The position numbers and the translations under genes are program-made. This document shows positions 1-12,438 of a DNA stretch of 64,000 nt, one piece after another (within the stretch, counting starts at the first letter, position 1; every line of letters begins with the position of its first letter). The stretch lies in contig CM076150.1 of NCBI GenBank assembly GCA_038025085.1, positions 3,886,001 through 3,950,000 of the forward strand, written 5' to 3'. The notes under the pieces are model-generated. The model did no database searches, was not told the DNA's origin, and worked only from the letters and a program-made list of their open reading frames with translations. This DNA comes from Tetragonia tetragonoides. Taxonomy: Eukaryota > Streptophyta > Magnoliopsida > Caryophyllales > Aizoaceae.

Positions 1-289
1 CATACTATTTGAATTCAATCCTCTGAACTAGCCAAAGCAGTGCTTCAAGTTCGATTTCCTTAAGTTATAGGAATATTTACCCTCAATGGATAATCAGACC
101 AGCATTTTACTTCAAGCCCCAAATAGATTAGATTTCATCACTTTCAGCTCAAAATGGAGTAATAATTTCAATATCCACTGGGACAGGGCATTAATCTTTC
201 ACTTTAAGAAAATGACTTATAATGTATCGACCAATAACAAAGACATATAATGCACCACAGGTTCTAGCGAGTCATCAAGTCAAGCATAC
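1..289. other. ValRS intron, no exon recognised
   Basis: AT-rich sequence downstream (minus strand) of the donor site at 289-288. The next expected ValRS segment, the region after GLIYR, is not present in any frame, so this is read as intron running to the left edge. Confidence 0.6.
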
Positions 290-3200
290 CTATAAATGAG
301 ACCCTCTTCATGCAGCCTTACAAATGCCTCGGTTACTGCCTTTGATCGTTTCTCATCCACTGTAAAAAACTGCAGATGTAGAATAAACAATGACAAGGAA
401 ATTAAAAAGACCGATGAGTTATTATTTGCGGAACACAAATGAGAACAAGGAAAGCAACTAAAACTCAACCTCTCGGGACCAATCAAGTGTAGCACCAAGT
501 TGACGCTGCTGCTTCAATATTTTCCCACCAAACTCATTTTTCCAGTTCCAAACCTTTTTGTTGACGAAGACCAAAAGAGAAAGAATATTCATTTATCCAT
601 ATTAATAATCAAACTCGTAACCAAAAGAGAACACAAATGAAGATATCTCACTTCAGACACAAAATTTTCTCGGCCAAGATCATGCCTTGTCAGATTTCTT
701 TCACGCATTATTTTCTTCTCGACCACAACCTGAAAATAAAACTAGAATATCAATAAGGCCCGCTTTAACAATTAAGAGCAAACAATATACTTGCAGGAAC
801 TATACAGGAGGCATAACAATTATTTCTTTCGGCGGCGTCAATTGATGGTGCACCCAAAAAAAAAAAAAAACATTTGATTCTTCCGGAATGTCATCAGCAT
901 CTCTTATTCATTCCTTTACCGGAACACTTGCCTAATTCGCAGAATGCTCAGTTCGCACACGTAGTACGAATTCCCAGTTACCTCCTCATGTGGAATTTCA
1001 TTCGCTGGGGTTTTACAAAACGAACCAATTAAATACTTTGGCACGTAATTCAACCAGTACTCTAATCTATGTTACCAGGACTCGGGTACGGGTGTCGGGT
1101 GCGGGTACGTGTCCAAGGGTCGGATTCGTCATAGTTCAAAATTTAAGGACACCGGGACGCTGTCCAAAATTAGGGATACGGGTACGGGGACCTTGTCCTA
1201 AGTTTGGACACGGGTGCGGGGGTACGGCTTTTTGAAGATTTATATTTTTATTTTTGAAAATTATATTTTTAAAATAAGAATTTAGTTTAGTAAGTTTGAA
1301 ATAATACTGAATTGAAAATTATAAGTCTGTTTTATAGATAAATGGGTACCAGAAAAATGAGATGGAGTATTTGTTGTTTCTATTATTTGGGCCCAAGGAG
1401 TATTATTTTTAGTCGGGCCCAAGTGATGTACTACTTTAAGCAAGGCCCAAGTTGGAGCAAAGATACAGGCAGCCAGGCACAACGTGATAAGTGATGACTC
1501 AAAGGCAGCAACTGAGTTTGTAATAACAGAAACCCTACTTCTCATGGCTCACGTTATGAGCGCCGCTTCCAGGAGAGAGAGAAGGAAGAGAGAGAAGAGA
1601 GAGAGATGATCAAGTAATTGTTGATTGCTGCCGAAACAAGTCAGATCTGCTGTAACAAATATGTTTCTCTCTCCTCTCTATCTCTTTCTCTCTCCTCTCT
1701 ATCTCTTTCCTTCTATGGCCTCTGTAGTAGCCGCACCGCCGTGTCGCACTGTAAAAATCCGTGTCAGACGCGGATTTCGTACCAGCACCCGTGTCTTGTC
1801 GTGTCGACACGGGTACGATGGCACAAAGTGCCGAGTCCTGGTAACGTAGACTCTAATTCTTGAGTTCGTTTAATTTATAGCATTTAAATTACTACAAGAA
1901 ATAAATTGTGATCTTCTAAGAGAGCAACTTTAAAATGATTGGAGGAATTATGAAAGGTATATTGGTATTAAGACAGTATCAATCGTTTTTGTGAAAATAG
2001 AAATTTAAATGTCTGAGTACCGTAGTAAAAGATTTCTTACAGTTTGCACATATCCCAAATCCCCGGTCTCCAGACCCACTTTTAAACGATTTTTCCCTTC
2101 CCCACACCTACTTTGCAACTATAGTTCCCTTGATCCCTTCTCCACTCCTCCTTTCCAGCACACTGCAGTCTCGAACAACATTCGAAAGAAAGAAATCAAA
2201 AGACAGAGAAATGAGAAACCACAGGAGATGCATATTTCGCAGCCAAAAGTTCTCTGGGATGTCAATTTAGTGGTGTGGAGCCCACGCCCAACGGGTGATG
2301 ATCTGCGACACCGCGGGCTTCAACCATACACTGGAAGCCTCAAAGCGAAGGAGAGGGTGGGGGAGTGCCTGAGTGGGGTGTGGGAAGGGAAGAGAGAAGG
2401 CAGAGAGTATGATCTTCGATAAGCTTTCCTTCCTTTCTCTTTGATCCTTTCTTCTCTGGTTTTTTTTAAATAAAAGAAAATTGTATTAACGAGTCTGCCA
2501 AAACAGCAGCAGAGTACAAGTTGTCCTCCTTAAAAATTACAACAGATTATGCCAGTCTCGCTGAAGGTCAGTTATAGAATAATTCTTAAAAGCGCCCCCC
2601 TCCCCCCCGCCTTAGCCCACATGGAAGCTAAATAAGTCACTTTATCCCACAATATCTCAGGGGGAAGGGAACTTCTAGAGAAAATTCTGGCATTCCTCTC
2701 TAACCAACAACACCAGAGAATAGCAAAAACTGCATTACGCCATAAAATCTCCATCTCCTTATCCCTCCCAAAGGCCAAAAAGCGCACCTGCAACATCTCC
2801 AACACTGTCACAAGAAACACCCATAGCTCCCCCACAATACCAAACAACTTACCCCACAAAACACGAACCATATCACATTGAAGGAAATGTGAACAAGTCT
2901 TACTAGCACGACATAGCACACACATATTAGGTGAGATAGCCAACCCCGATAGCCTCTTCTGAAGCATATCATTAGTATTGATTCTCCCCAAAGCCATCGT
3001 CCAAACAAACGCTCTCACCTTCAAGGGAACCTTTGCCTTCCACAATAGGGTAGCGATGGGAAAAGAGGCACATTGTTGAGACGAACCCAAACAAGCCAAA
3101 AACGATTTCGAAGAAAATTCCCCAGTAGCATCTCCTTTCCACACTCTTGCATCATCATTACTTGAAGGACGAACACTATCCAACAACCCAAGCAAAATAG

Positions 3201-6200
3201 TAAACTCCTCCAACTCCACCTCACGTAAAGCACGACGAAACTGAAGGTCCCAAGAATCAGCCTCACTACAATAGAAGACCACCACCCGCTCCTCGTGCCC
3301 CCGTGATAAACGATAAAGACGCGGAAACCTCATACAAAATGCTTGCTTCCCACACCAAATGTCCTCCCAAAACCGAATACGAGAACCATCTCCCAGTTTA
3401 AAAGTAACATTGGGAAAGAAGAGAGAAGATACTTGTGAAACAAATTTCCCCAAGGACAAGCATATGTAGCATTATGAACTCTTTGAACATCCCACCCATT
3501 TTGGTGCATCCCATATTTGCTTGTAATGACTTTGTGCCATAGAGAATTACACTCCAAAGGGAACCTCCACAACCCATTTCCCCACAAGAGCAATGTTTTT
3601 CAAAACTAACCTTCCCACACCCAAGCCTCCCTTATCCCACGAAACCAAATGGTCCTTCCTTTCTCCGTCCGGGCCAGACCATAAGAAGTCCCTCATAATC
3701 TTCTCAATTCTTTTAGCAACTCCTACTGGGACCTTAAATAGAAAAAGGTAGTACAAAGGGATACTGGATAAACCAGACCGTAAGAGAGTAATGCGACCCC
3801 CCAAAGAGAAATAAACCCTCTTCCATCCATCCAACTTCATAGAAATTCGCCCAAGTACAGGCTCCCAAAATGCTTCAGAGCGCGGATTCCCTCCCAGCGG
3901 CACCCCAAGATAAGTCAGTGGCCAATTTTGCACCTCACAACCCGCTAGAATAGCAAAATCATGAAGAACAGCATCATCAACATTTATGCCAGCCAGACTG
4001 CACTTTGACAAGTTTATTTTCATACCAGAAATCACCTCAAATACCTGCAGAATGGTAAGAACATTCTTAAAATTATCTTGATCTGCCGCCAAGAATAGGA
4101 TAGTGTCATCGGCAAACCATAAATGAGAAACATTCACGCTATCCCTACCCACATGAAAACCCTTAATCCGCCCCGCCTCGACACCCCTCTCTAACATTCT
4201 GCTGAGTACATCAACCACAAGTGTGAACAAGAATGGTGATAAAGGGTCACCCTGCCGCAAACCTCTAGTCGAAGAGAACCACTCCCGCGGAGCCCCATTA
4301 ACCAAGGCAGCAAAGTGAGCATTAGAGAAACACCCCCTAACCCATTTCCTCCATCTCTCACCAAAACCCTTTTTTTCTAACACCATATCAAGGAAGCCCC
4401 AACTCACCCTATCATACGCCTTCTCAAAATCCAATTTGAATACCACTCCTTTAGCACCCTTCCGTCGTGCTTCATCCACTGCTTCATTAGCAACAAGAAC
4501 TGCATCCAAAATTTGCCGACCCTCCACAAAAGCACTCTGAGATTGAGAGATAGTATGGGAAAGAATACCCCCCAACCTATTAGAAAGTACTTTTGTAATG
4601 ATCCTGTAAACACTTGTAACAAGACTTATCGGCCGAAAATCTCGAACCTTGCAAGAGCGATCCTTCTTAGGCACCAAAGTTAATAAAGTTCGAGTTCATG
4701 CCCTTTCCAATCACTACGGTCTCATGGAATTCTACAAACACCCCCAGGATATCGCCTTTAATGACTTCCCAACAGTCTTGAAAGAAAGCCATTGTGAAAC
4801 CATCCGGACCAGGCGACTTCTCTCTATCCATAACAAACACCGCTTGCTTTATTTCCTCCTCCTCAAAAGGTCTCTCAAGATTAGCACTAAACAAAGAAGG
4901 AATCGGGTCCCAAGGTATCCCCTCAATACGAGGTCTATCCACGTCCTCCTCCGTAAACAACTTCTTGTAAACAACTTCTTATAGTACCCCAAGATCTCTC
5001 GGCTAATAGCATCCACATCAGTTATCAACTCCCCAGTCTCACCTTCCAACTCCTTAATAAAAACCCGTCTTCGCCTCCCATTAGCCACTTTAAAGAAAAG
5101 CCTAGAATTAGTATCCCCCTCCTTGGACCTTTCTTCTCTGGTTTACTACTTCGAGAGTAGTAGGTCATGGATCCTTTCTTCTCTGGTTTACTACTCCCTC
5201 TCCCTCTTTCTCTAACATTCTCTCTTCCTCTCTCAATTAGTCAGTTCAGTAATGCAACCATCAATATATAATTGGTTTGATGGTCCAACAATTTTTCCTC
5301 CACCATTACATTCAAGCGCAGTTAATCTGACTCTGTGTCAAGAAGTGAGTCGAGATTTGAAGTTTCTCTATTTTATTTTAATTATTGATCTTTTTTCAGT
5401 TTGTTTCAGAATGTTCTTACACCCCTTCACTTGCTCTAGTATTTGATGCCGATTATGTAAGATTCATATGTGGGACCTGTTCAACTTTGTGTCGATAATT
5501 TTGGTTGGTGATTTCATATATGGTCAATGAAGATATAACATAAAAAATAGCCCAATTGTAATACAAATATTAAAAACCCAAAGTAGGTTTTAAGAAAATC
5601 GAGCTCACAAAACTACCTTCATTTTTATTTTTTAAGAGCTCGCAAAAATCGAGCTAATAATGCAAACTTTTCCAGAATTCTCATCAGGCAACTCTAAACC
5701 CAAAAAATGATATCTTAAGTCGAACCTGTGTTGCTATCCCAGCATGATCCATTCCAGGAATCCAAAGGGTATTGTATCCAGACATTCTTTTCCAGCGAAT
5801 AATGGTATCCTGCATACAACGAAATGACTTCCTCAAAATATTATAACATGCCATGACACAAAACAACCCTCAGCGGGAGGGGAGGAAAGAAGAAACGGAA
5901 AAAGCTGAAAGCTTAACCTCTATGGAACTGGTAAGAGCGTGACCTATATGAAGAGCCCCAGTCACGTTTGGAGGTGGTAGCACCTGAAAAGTACGAGAAG
6001 ATATTGATTAAGTCAAGTATAAGGCTTCACTACAAATGTCTGCCAAAAGATGATAATTGAAACACACTCATGAAGCACTAGGATACAGAAGGATATTTCC
6101 AACTATATGGAAAAGTTAACAAGTTACTCCCATTTCAAGGGACAAAAAGGGGTTTAGATTACAGGGGGGATCAAACAAAGATTGATAAGAAATTACACTG

Positions 6201-8879
6201 AAAGGGGGCGAAAGAACATGAGTGTTGTGTCTATACTGCATAAAGACAAAAATCAATACAAAAACATATATCATAGTTGAAGAAAATGTGCTCATTTCGC
6301 ATGCTCACACATAATCCAGCTACATGCTAAAATGGCTCTATGGCCAGAATGCTGACTGTCGATCAGCATATACAGCAGCCAGCCAGCCAGTCGTCTACAA
6401 CTACTGAATAAAAAGAGGCTAAAGCACTAACACCATATGTTTCTGGCATATAATATTATTAAGTGAGCAGACTGAGCACTTACCTATTAAACAATCATCC
6501 AAAACCCAGTCATCGATTTTCAAATCTTAAGAGCCGTAAAAAAAATTATTTTTTATGAGATAACATGGGTATCAGGGCTTTGCCTGAAATCCCATGGGGC
6601 CTGAAGTTAATGACCAGGAAAACCTCCAGTGGCCCTAAAGAGTCTCGAACCTAGGAGGGCTTGAACAAATCTTAGAAGTCTTACCAGCTGAACTACCCAC
6701 TCGGGGTTAAGAGCTGTAAAATTATAACACATAGATGAACAAACATGTCACCATCTTAGATTTTGAGCTTCCTTTCTAATTAATTCAGGAATATTGTAGT
6801 AGCAAGTTCGCAAGAGGTGCTGAATAAACAAAGTTCATTTGAAAATGCAACACTTTCAATTCTAACTGATTTTACACAGGCCTTGAGGAATCATAGTGAA
6901 TATTGATAATACTAATAATATCAGTAATTTCTCACCAATCACATTTCCATAGTACAATATCTCCTACTGATATCCTGTGTTGATATCAAAATGGAGATGC
7001 ATGGCAGAGCATTGCAGTTCATAGACATTTGCATGCAACATTGAAATTATAACGAACTCACAACCAATTTCATACACAAGACACGGACACTCACAATCAC
7101 AAAAGGTGGTTTTGCGCAATTAGGATCCGCTGTAAAAAATCCAGATTTCTCCCACCAAGCATACCATCTGTGTCAATAATCATAAAAACAAAACGTTAGA
7201 GCAATCATCTACCATATTCTGTAAACAACCATAAGGGAGCCCCCTTACGATTTCTCCACTGCAGCGGGAGAATATTGTTTTGCCATCAAATGTGAGAGCT
7301 GCTTCTTCTCCCCAAGAGGGGTCTCTGGATCTACGAAATCCTCAGGCGTCTCTTCCTCCGTATCTTTCTTCACATTCTTTCTTTGACTCTTTTTTGGGAC
7401 ATTAGATGCTTGTTGCGTCTGCAACAATCATATTACCCAATTGTCATGTGTTTAGCAAGATTATCCTACCAGAAACTAGTCTTTCTGAATTTTAACTTGG
7501 AATAAGTTAACTACCTGAAGTTTGGCAGCTTGTGCTTTGAGTGCAGCCTTTTGTTTCTTTAATTCTTTTTCTTTTGCCTGCCATAAGAAACAGAGTGGCA
7601 TCACTCAACCACCACATTTTGTTACTTCTTTACAGCAAAGTTAATATAGTTTACAACATGGGTTTTAAACACTTCACCTAAACTCAATACACAGCAAATC
7701 ATAATTACACATAAGATAATGAAATTATATTCATTTCACAACGATCACAAATACAACCATTTCCTTTGATTGCATATTACTTATGGATGCTTGCCATGCG
7801 GTATGCTGATCACAGTTAGCAAACTTACATATTTTAATTAACACTTAACCAGCATCCACAAGCCCAAGTGTATTGTAAGAACGTGAGAAAAGGCGCATGT
7901 GTGTTAGAGAGGTTCTGATACCAAAAAAATAAAAAATATTATGGCAATCATCTCAGCACGCTAACTGTCAATCTGCCACATTGATGTTCTTACAACAAAA
8001 TCCACTCTTTACTCCATGTCCATACCTTATCGCTACCTGAGAGCAAACTTAATCACCCCCATGTGCACGATGAAAAGTACGTTGTAGTACCACCATCATG
8101 GTTTATGAAGTTCAACTAATCACCAAGCATAATGCTTCATGTTGTGCAATCAAAGGGGTACATCATTTACATCAAACACACACCCAAATACCTATCTCTT
8201 CCCGCCCCCCGCCCCCCAAACAAAAAACCCATATAGCAATTTCATTTTCCAAACTTTTAGAAAGTACTTGAAATTTTACTAATTATATTGCAAAAGAAAA
8301 TGATATATACCACCCCCACCATAGTCTACAGAGTTCAACTAATCACAAGCAAAATGCCACATCTTGTGCAATCAAGGGACTACCATTATTTACCTTAAAC
8401 CCACACATAAATGCCTATATAGCAATTTTCACTTCCCAAACAACAAAACAGCACTAAATATTTTCAAAATTAAAAAAGAAAAAAAAAACAAATAAAGAAA
8501 GAAAGGAATATATGGGTGTAACTTTTAAGCAAGTAATACCAACCTTTTCTTCCTTCTTTTTCTTCCTCTCAAGATCTTCCATTGACAGAGGAATCTCAGT
8601 TTCAGCCTGTCATTATCAATCAAAACTTCAATAATCAAAACACATTACTAAAATCCCACCAATTCAGTCCCAACCCAAAACGACCCAGAATCAAATAACC
8701 AATATAAAGGCCAAAATAAAACCAATTTTGGCCAAATACTAATGAAAGATAAATGCCCATCATACTTGACCAGCAATAACAGGCCGGTTATCACCAGAGA
8801 GATAACGAGAAAATGAGTAGTTCAAGCAACTATATGCCGTCAAAGATAAGCGACGTTGGGCTGAGAAAACCACTTGCAT
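290..8879 (-). CDS. Valyl-tRNA synthetase, 5' part of gene (10 exons, 3' end outside window)
   Basis: Charges tRNA-Val with valine (class Ia synthetase). Exons read from conserved protein sequence and GT..AG borders: 8766-8879, 8544-8606, 7515-7577, 7249-7418, 7095-7167, 5918-5983, 5726-5809, 652-729, 470-553 and 290-369; all phases join. They encode about 291 residues. Residues 1-38 ([18 protein letters not shown]...) are rich in Arg, Ser and hydrophobic residues and lack acids until the end, like a mitochondrial presequence. A Lys/Glu-rich segment follows ([19 protein letters not shown]). [17 protein letters not shown] carries the HIGH motif at about 173-176, and [10 protein letters not shown] follows. 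The last exon reads [16 protein letters not shown]. The KMSKS loop, editing and anticodon domains must lie beyond the left edge. The intron 730-5725 holds a hAT element and a LINE, and 5984-7094 holds a SINE. Arabidopsis ValRS (TWN2) is the recognised relative. The family is certain; exact exon ends are very likely right. Confidence 0.95.
1067..1849. mobile_element. Non-autonomous hAT element (783 bp) in ValRS intron
   Basis: Ends are inverted: CTATGTTACCAGGACTCGG at the left, and the reverse complement of the right end reads CTACGTTACCAGGACTCGG. An 8-bp direct repeat ACTCTAAT flanks it at 1059-1066 and 1850-1857, the duplication size of hAT elements. Both subterminal zones are full of GGGTACGGG/GGGTGCGGG-type motifs. 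No transposase frame is present. A CT/GA-rich low-complexity stretch occupies 1572-1715. Confidence 0.88.
2463..5127 (-). mobile_element. 5'-truncated L1-type LINE in ValRS intron (ORF2 C-terminal part, frameshifted)
   Basis: On the minus strand the element reads, in order, the end of the linker ([20 protein letters not shown]), the reverse transcriptase domain (about 4960-3600, with [43 protein letters not shown] and the catalytic [12 protein letters not shown]), the thumb, and a zf-RVT domain (3060-2800, with [21 protein letters not shown] and CSHFLQC). Frames break near 4970 (tandem copy of GTAAACAACTTCTT), near 4675 and near 3500, so it is dead. ORF1 and the endonuclease are missing. The 3' end is a short A-rich tail at 2461-2475. 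A 20-bp sequence at 2443-2462 recurs at 5170-5189, and a 17-bp part of it recurs at 5128-5144: the target-site duplication. It lies in the same orientation as the host gene. Confidence 0.93.
5128..5195. repeat. Duplicated LINE target with 45-bp tandem repeat and hairpin
   Basis: The target sequence CCTTTCTTCTCTGGTTT occurs at 2446-2462, 5128-5144 and 5173-5189. The two right-hand copies extend to 23 matching bases and are spaced 45 bp apart. Between them lies a perfect 7-bp stem, TACTACT-tcgag-AGTAGTA (5144-5162). The third copy shares GAT with the left copy, so the real target duplication is probably the 20-bp pair 2443-2462 / 5170-5189. Confidence 0.7.
6542..6706 (-). mobile_element. tRNA-headed SINE (family C) in ValRS intron
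   Basis: Minus strand starts CCCGAGTGGGTAGTTCAGCT, an A-box-like TAGTTCAGCTGGTAAGA, followed by a B-box-like GGTTCGAGACTC about 45 bp later. The element ends in an A-rich tail. It is flanked by TTAAGAGCCGTAAAA (6527-6541) and TTAAGAGCTGTAAAA (6707-6721), a 15-bp target duplication with one mismatch. Confidence 0.85.
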
Positions 8880-8920
8880 CGCTCACAGAAGAGAGAGAAG
8901 GAGGAGAGAGAGCGTACCAT
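8840..8920 (-). promoter_or_regulatory. Upstream ORF overlapping the ValRS start
   Basis: The first ATG met on the ValRS transcript side (8920) opens a 26-codon frame, starting MVRSLSSFSLF. It ends at a TGA inside ValRS exon 1, out of frame with the ValRS ATG at 8879. If the transcript starts upstream of 8920, this ORF would lower initiation at 8879 and favour leaky scanning to later ATGs. The next in-frame ATG of the gene is in exon 2 (8582, [10 protein letters not shown]), where cytosolic ValRS forms usually start. The transcription start was not determined, so the uORF role is inferred. Confidence 0.45.
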
Positions 8921-10073
8921 TAGCACTAGCTGAGCACTGCTATTCGCCGGCGAGTTGTAGGTGTGCGTGTTTGAGAGTTTTGCTAAGCCCTTAGCAGCCC
9001 ACGCTTGTCGAGTGTTTTTAGTTTTGTTTAAGTTTACCTGATCTTTCTTTGTTTGCTATGGAAAATGGAAACTAGGGATGGGTCACTTATGGGTGGATTA
9101 TTTTGGCTATGGGTTGGGTCTTGGGTGTGGGTCGGGTGTGCCAACACCCAAATTCTTACTTTTTGACAATTTTGGGTTTAAATCCATTGGGCTTTCTGGG
9201 TGCGGCAGGTTTTTTTATTTTTTTCTGTACCAAGTTTTTTTTTTTTTTTGTGCGAAAGAGTGGACGCAATAAACCTCTCAAACAGACGACCTAACTGGCT
9301 TCGAGTCGGATCGTTACAAGTTGGTTTTCAGGTCAAAGTCACTTCTTAGTTCATTTTTTCGAGTTGTATATGAGTTCAAATCGAGAAAATTCTGTCAAGA
9401 CCTGAATAAACGGGTTGGATTAGCTTTTGATAGTTGTAGACGCAATCCTAGCAAATTACAAGTAAACTAATTAGAAGTGTTTCATGAGAGAGAGAGAGAT
9501 AGAGAGAGAGAGTGTGTGTGTATGTGAGAGAGAGAGAGAGTGTGTGTGTGTCTTACAGTCTTGGACAGAGTAGAAAGAGAGAGAAAATGGGCAGAGGAGA
9601 GATAATGATTTAGTGATTGTGTGTAGAGAAGAGAATGACACATAAATAATGATAATTGAAATAGCATGTCTTGTGTGGACTTAGTACGCCGTAGACCAAG
9701 ACACATTAGTGCAAATTTTTTTGGGACATAGAAGGTATTTTTAAAAGATTTAGTCTATTGGTCTACCATGGACTAAGTCCACACAAGTTTTTGCCTAACT
9801 GAAATTAGAATAATAAAACCCAATTTGCGGGCTTTAAATTTTGGTGTCCAGTTGTGATATGAACCAAAAAAATCAATTCAACCCAATAATTTTTATTGAA
9901 CACGTTTTTATTTTCAAATCGATTTTGAAATTAAAAACTCGCAACTTGGATCCACCATAAACGGGCCTTAGTTATTTAATTAACAGGTACTCATTGAAGG
10001 AATAACTTTACATTTTTTTTGCTCTTCAAAGGAATAACTTTACATGGTAAAAGGAAAAAGATGATAAAAATGA
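8921..10073. other. Upstream region of ValRS; simple repeats and one small inverted-repeat element
   Basis: Probable ValRS promoter lies next to 8921. Stretch 9078-9260 is G/T-rich low complexity with a T-run at 9235-9250. Stretch 9484-9552 is mixed GA and GT dinucleotide repeat. No gene was recognised; the open frames here are low-complexity artefacts. Confidence 0.6.
9670..9787. mobile_element. Small MITE-like inverted repeat (118 bp)
   Basis: Left end CTTGTGTGGACTTAGT is matched perfectly by the reverse complement of the right end. A second inverted block (GTAGACCAA) lies just inside, so about 30 bp pair at each side. No clear target duplication was found, so the superfamily is unknown. 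Confidence 0.65.
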
Positions 10074-10087
10074 AACTTGAGTCAATT

Positions 10088-10628
10088 GGATCCAATTTTT
10101 TTGGCTCTTCCCCATTTTCTCTCTCCTCCCCCCAAAAAAATCCTAGCCCCTTTTTGGTTTAGGAGCTGCCATTAGTGAATCTTCGGTAATGGTAAGCCCC
10201 AATTCTTTTTATTTCATTATTTTGTTCTATTTTTTAGTTTTATTATGTCGAATAATATCAGTCTCTTCACTTGTGAGGGTTAGTTTGTCTCATTTATTGG
10301 ATTCAGTGGTCTCTCACTTTTTGAGAGTATTGTTAGTTTTTCGTTAGTCGTTCGTACGGTACTTTGACGGATCTATTCTATCAAGAGGTGGTCTACGATG
10401 TCGGATCAAAGCATTCAAAGCTATAGCAGAGTCTTCCGCGAAGAGGCTGTAATATTGAAAACAGCGATTAAATGGAAGTCGGTCGGAATTATTGAATCTC
10501 TAGTGCTACATAGCTTTATCATTTGAATGTATTCTGATATTTTAGATCTATTTCTTGTTAAATTCAATCATTCTTGTAAGTGTCATATGGCTTTCAATTA
10601 ATAGAATTTCTTTTCCCCTAAAAAAAAT
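10088..10628 (+). mobile_element. Poly(A)-tailed retroposon, family F copy 1 (541 bp)
   Basis: Flanked by AACTTGAGTCAATT (10074-10087) and AACTTGAATCAATT (10629-10642), a 14-bp target duplication with one mismatch. The 5' part is pyrimidine-rich (TCTCTCTCCTCC). The 3' end reads CATATGGCTTTCAATTAATA then AATTTCTTTTCCCCT and a run of A. The same 3' end appears at 28 kb, 34 kb, 38.5 kb (minus) and 57 kb. No tRNA-like A/B boxes are visible at the 5' end. Confidence 0.78.
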
Positions 10629-10642
10629 AACTTGAATCAATT

Positions 10643-12177
10643 AAAGATACTAAAACTAACTCAAATAAAAGTCATTGCGAACATACATATTCAATTAAGA
10701 AGTTTTGAAATTTGTCCCCGATATAACTACCTTGCATCTTTAGATAAGTGTACGTGTAGTAATAAACTGTTTTAATAATCACAAAAACCTATATAAAGTG
10801 ACTTCATATATAACGCGTGATATCTATGAGCAAAAAAGTGATATCATTGTTGGCACCGTACATAAAAAGTAATACATCGAAATAAATGAACAATTTAAGC
10901 TAACTGAGGAGATTATTCCAACAAGATTGGTTATGGCTTCTCATAATCTTTCTAATTCGTGTTATTGATATTCCAATACTTTAATAGACATTTTACATTT
11001 ATGAGGTACTGAAATAACACAAAAACTTAAATGAGACGATGAAATCATAACTTTTAATGAATGATGGTCAATTTTAGTGAAACAATGGTCACTACTCATG
11101 ATAAGTGGCTCGTTTTTCTATGAGTTGGTCTCACGCAAGACTTGCTCGTGTGACAAATAATTTTCAAACTACTCTAATTCAATGAGTTGCATTACCACCA
11201 ATCTTTCATCTAAAACTAAAGGTTAGCTTAGCCAATTAGCATATCAGATATGAGTTAGGGATAGGTCACTAAAAATAGTCAGTTTTGTGTAAAATCGTTT
11301 AAGAAGTTGACGGTTTTTGTCAGGAAAGTAACACTTGTCACTAGACATCCAAATTTGTTTAAGATAAAGTAACACATTTTCTTCAAAAATTGGCAAATTA
11401 TTTGTTCAAAATGATATCAATCGTCTCATAGTGAAACTGCTTGTATGAGCTTTTGAGTATTAAAACTTTGTGGCAAATGTAATCTAAGGTTGTAAGTCCC
11501 AATTAAGGATGTCTTAGTCTAATGATTAACATTGAGATATTGAATACATGAGGTTTCAGATTTAAGTCTTGTTCTCCCATTCATATATATTTATATGGTA
11601 CTGATCTTTGTGTCTGACCATCTTTAGATTAGAAAAGCACCCTTATCTCCTATACCAGCCTAATAGACATCTAGATTCCTCCACTCATAGATAGATAAAG
11701 AACCTCTTTAATGCAATGTTCTTCCTAAAGAAATCCAATTCTTAAATGACAACATCGTTAAAAAATCATTGGCATCTCATCACTTTAAACCATCATTTTA
11801 ACATTATTATACTTGCTCCCTAGCTATCTAATGATCATAGGATACAATAGTCGTTTTCACTTAGTGAACCAAATTGGTCCCAATGTTTGATGGCTAATGG
11901 CTTTCTTTTTAGTCCAAGATTTGCAAATCACCAATATGGATTAGCCTCTTAAGGAAGTTAGACATTTGCAAAAAGACAATGCTAAAAAATTATTAACATA
12001 TTGAAGGATGTTGTTGCTTTAGGTGGAGAATTTAACTCCTTTAGCTTCAAAAAATGAAAAGACTACCATAAACTCCCAAAACAGTAAAGACAAATGTCTT
12101 GGCCAAAGGAAAAGAAGAAAGGAACTAAGATCTTCTTGACAGGCTTAACAGAATAAACAGAAGTGGCAACTATGAAT
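10643..12177. other. Gene-free; MITE-like and SINE-like fragments
   Basis: No gene recognised. Stretch 11034-11160 belongs to a repeat seen also near 25.3, 36.2 and 55.7 kb (ends like TTGGTCTCACGCAAGACTTG). Stretch 11494-11640 has weak A/B-box-like spacing (GTCTTAGTCTAATGATTAAC ... GGTTTCAGATTTAAGTC) and may be an old SINE. Confidence 0.45.
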
Positions 12178-12438
12178 TAGCGCTGTTCACGGGTCCAAAA
12201 CCGGACCGGACCACTACGTCTGACGTTGGACCGGACTGGACCGATTATATTCGATCTTGGACCTGACCGGTCCATTTTTGGAAAAAAGAGACAGTCGACG
12301 TTATTCGCCCAACCAGTCCAAATCGGGCCGGACTATAGCCCGATTTAGCCGGTCCAAAAGTATGACTGGTCTCCTCCGATCTCAACCGGGTCGATCCGAT
12401 CCAAAAGTCTGGTTCGGACCGGACTATAGATAACCCTA
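12178..12438. mobile_element. Probable non-autonomous hAT element rich in GGTCCGG motifs
   Basis: Begins TAGCGCTGTTCACGGGTCC and ends ...GGACTATAGATAACCCTA. TAG..CTA termini enclose dense CCGGACC/GGTCCGG repeats in otherwise AT-rich DNA. The 8-bp flanks are similar but not identical, so the target duplication is degraded or the borders are off by a few bases. Confidence 0.55.
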
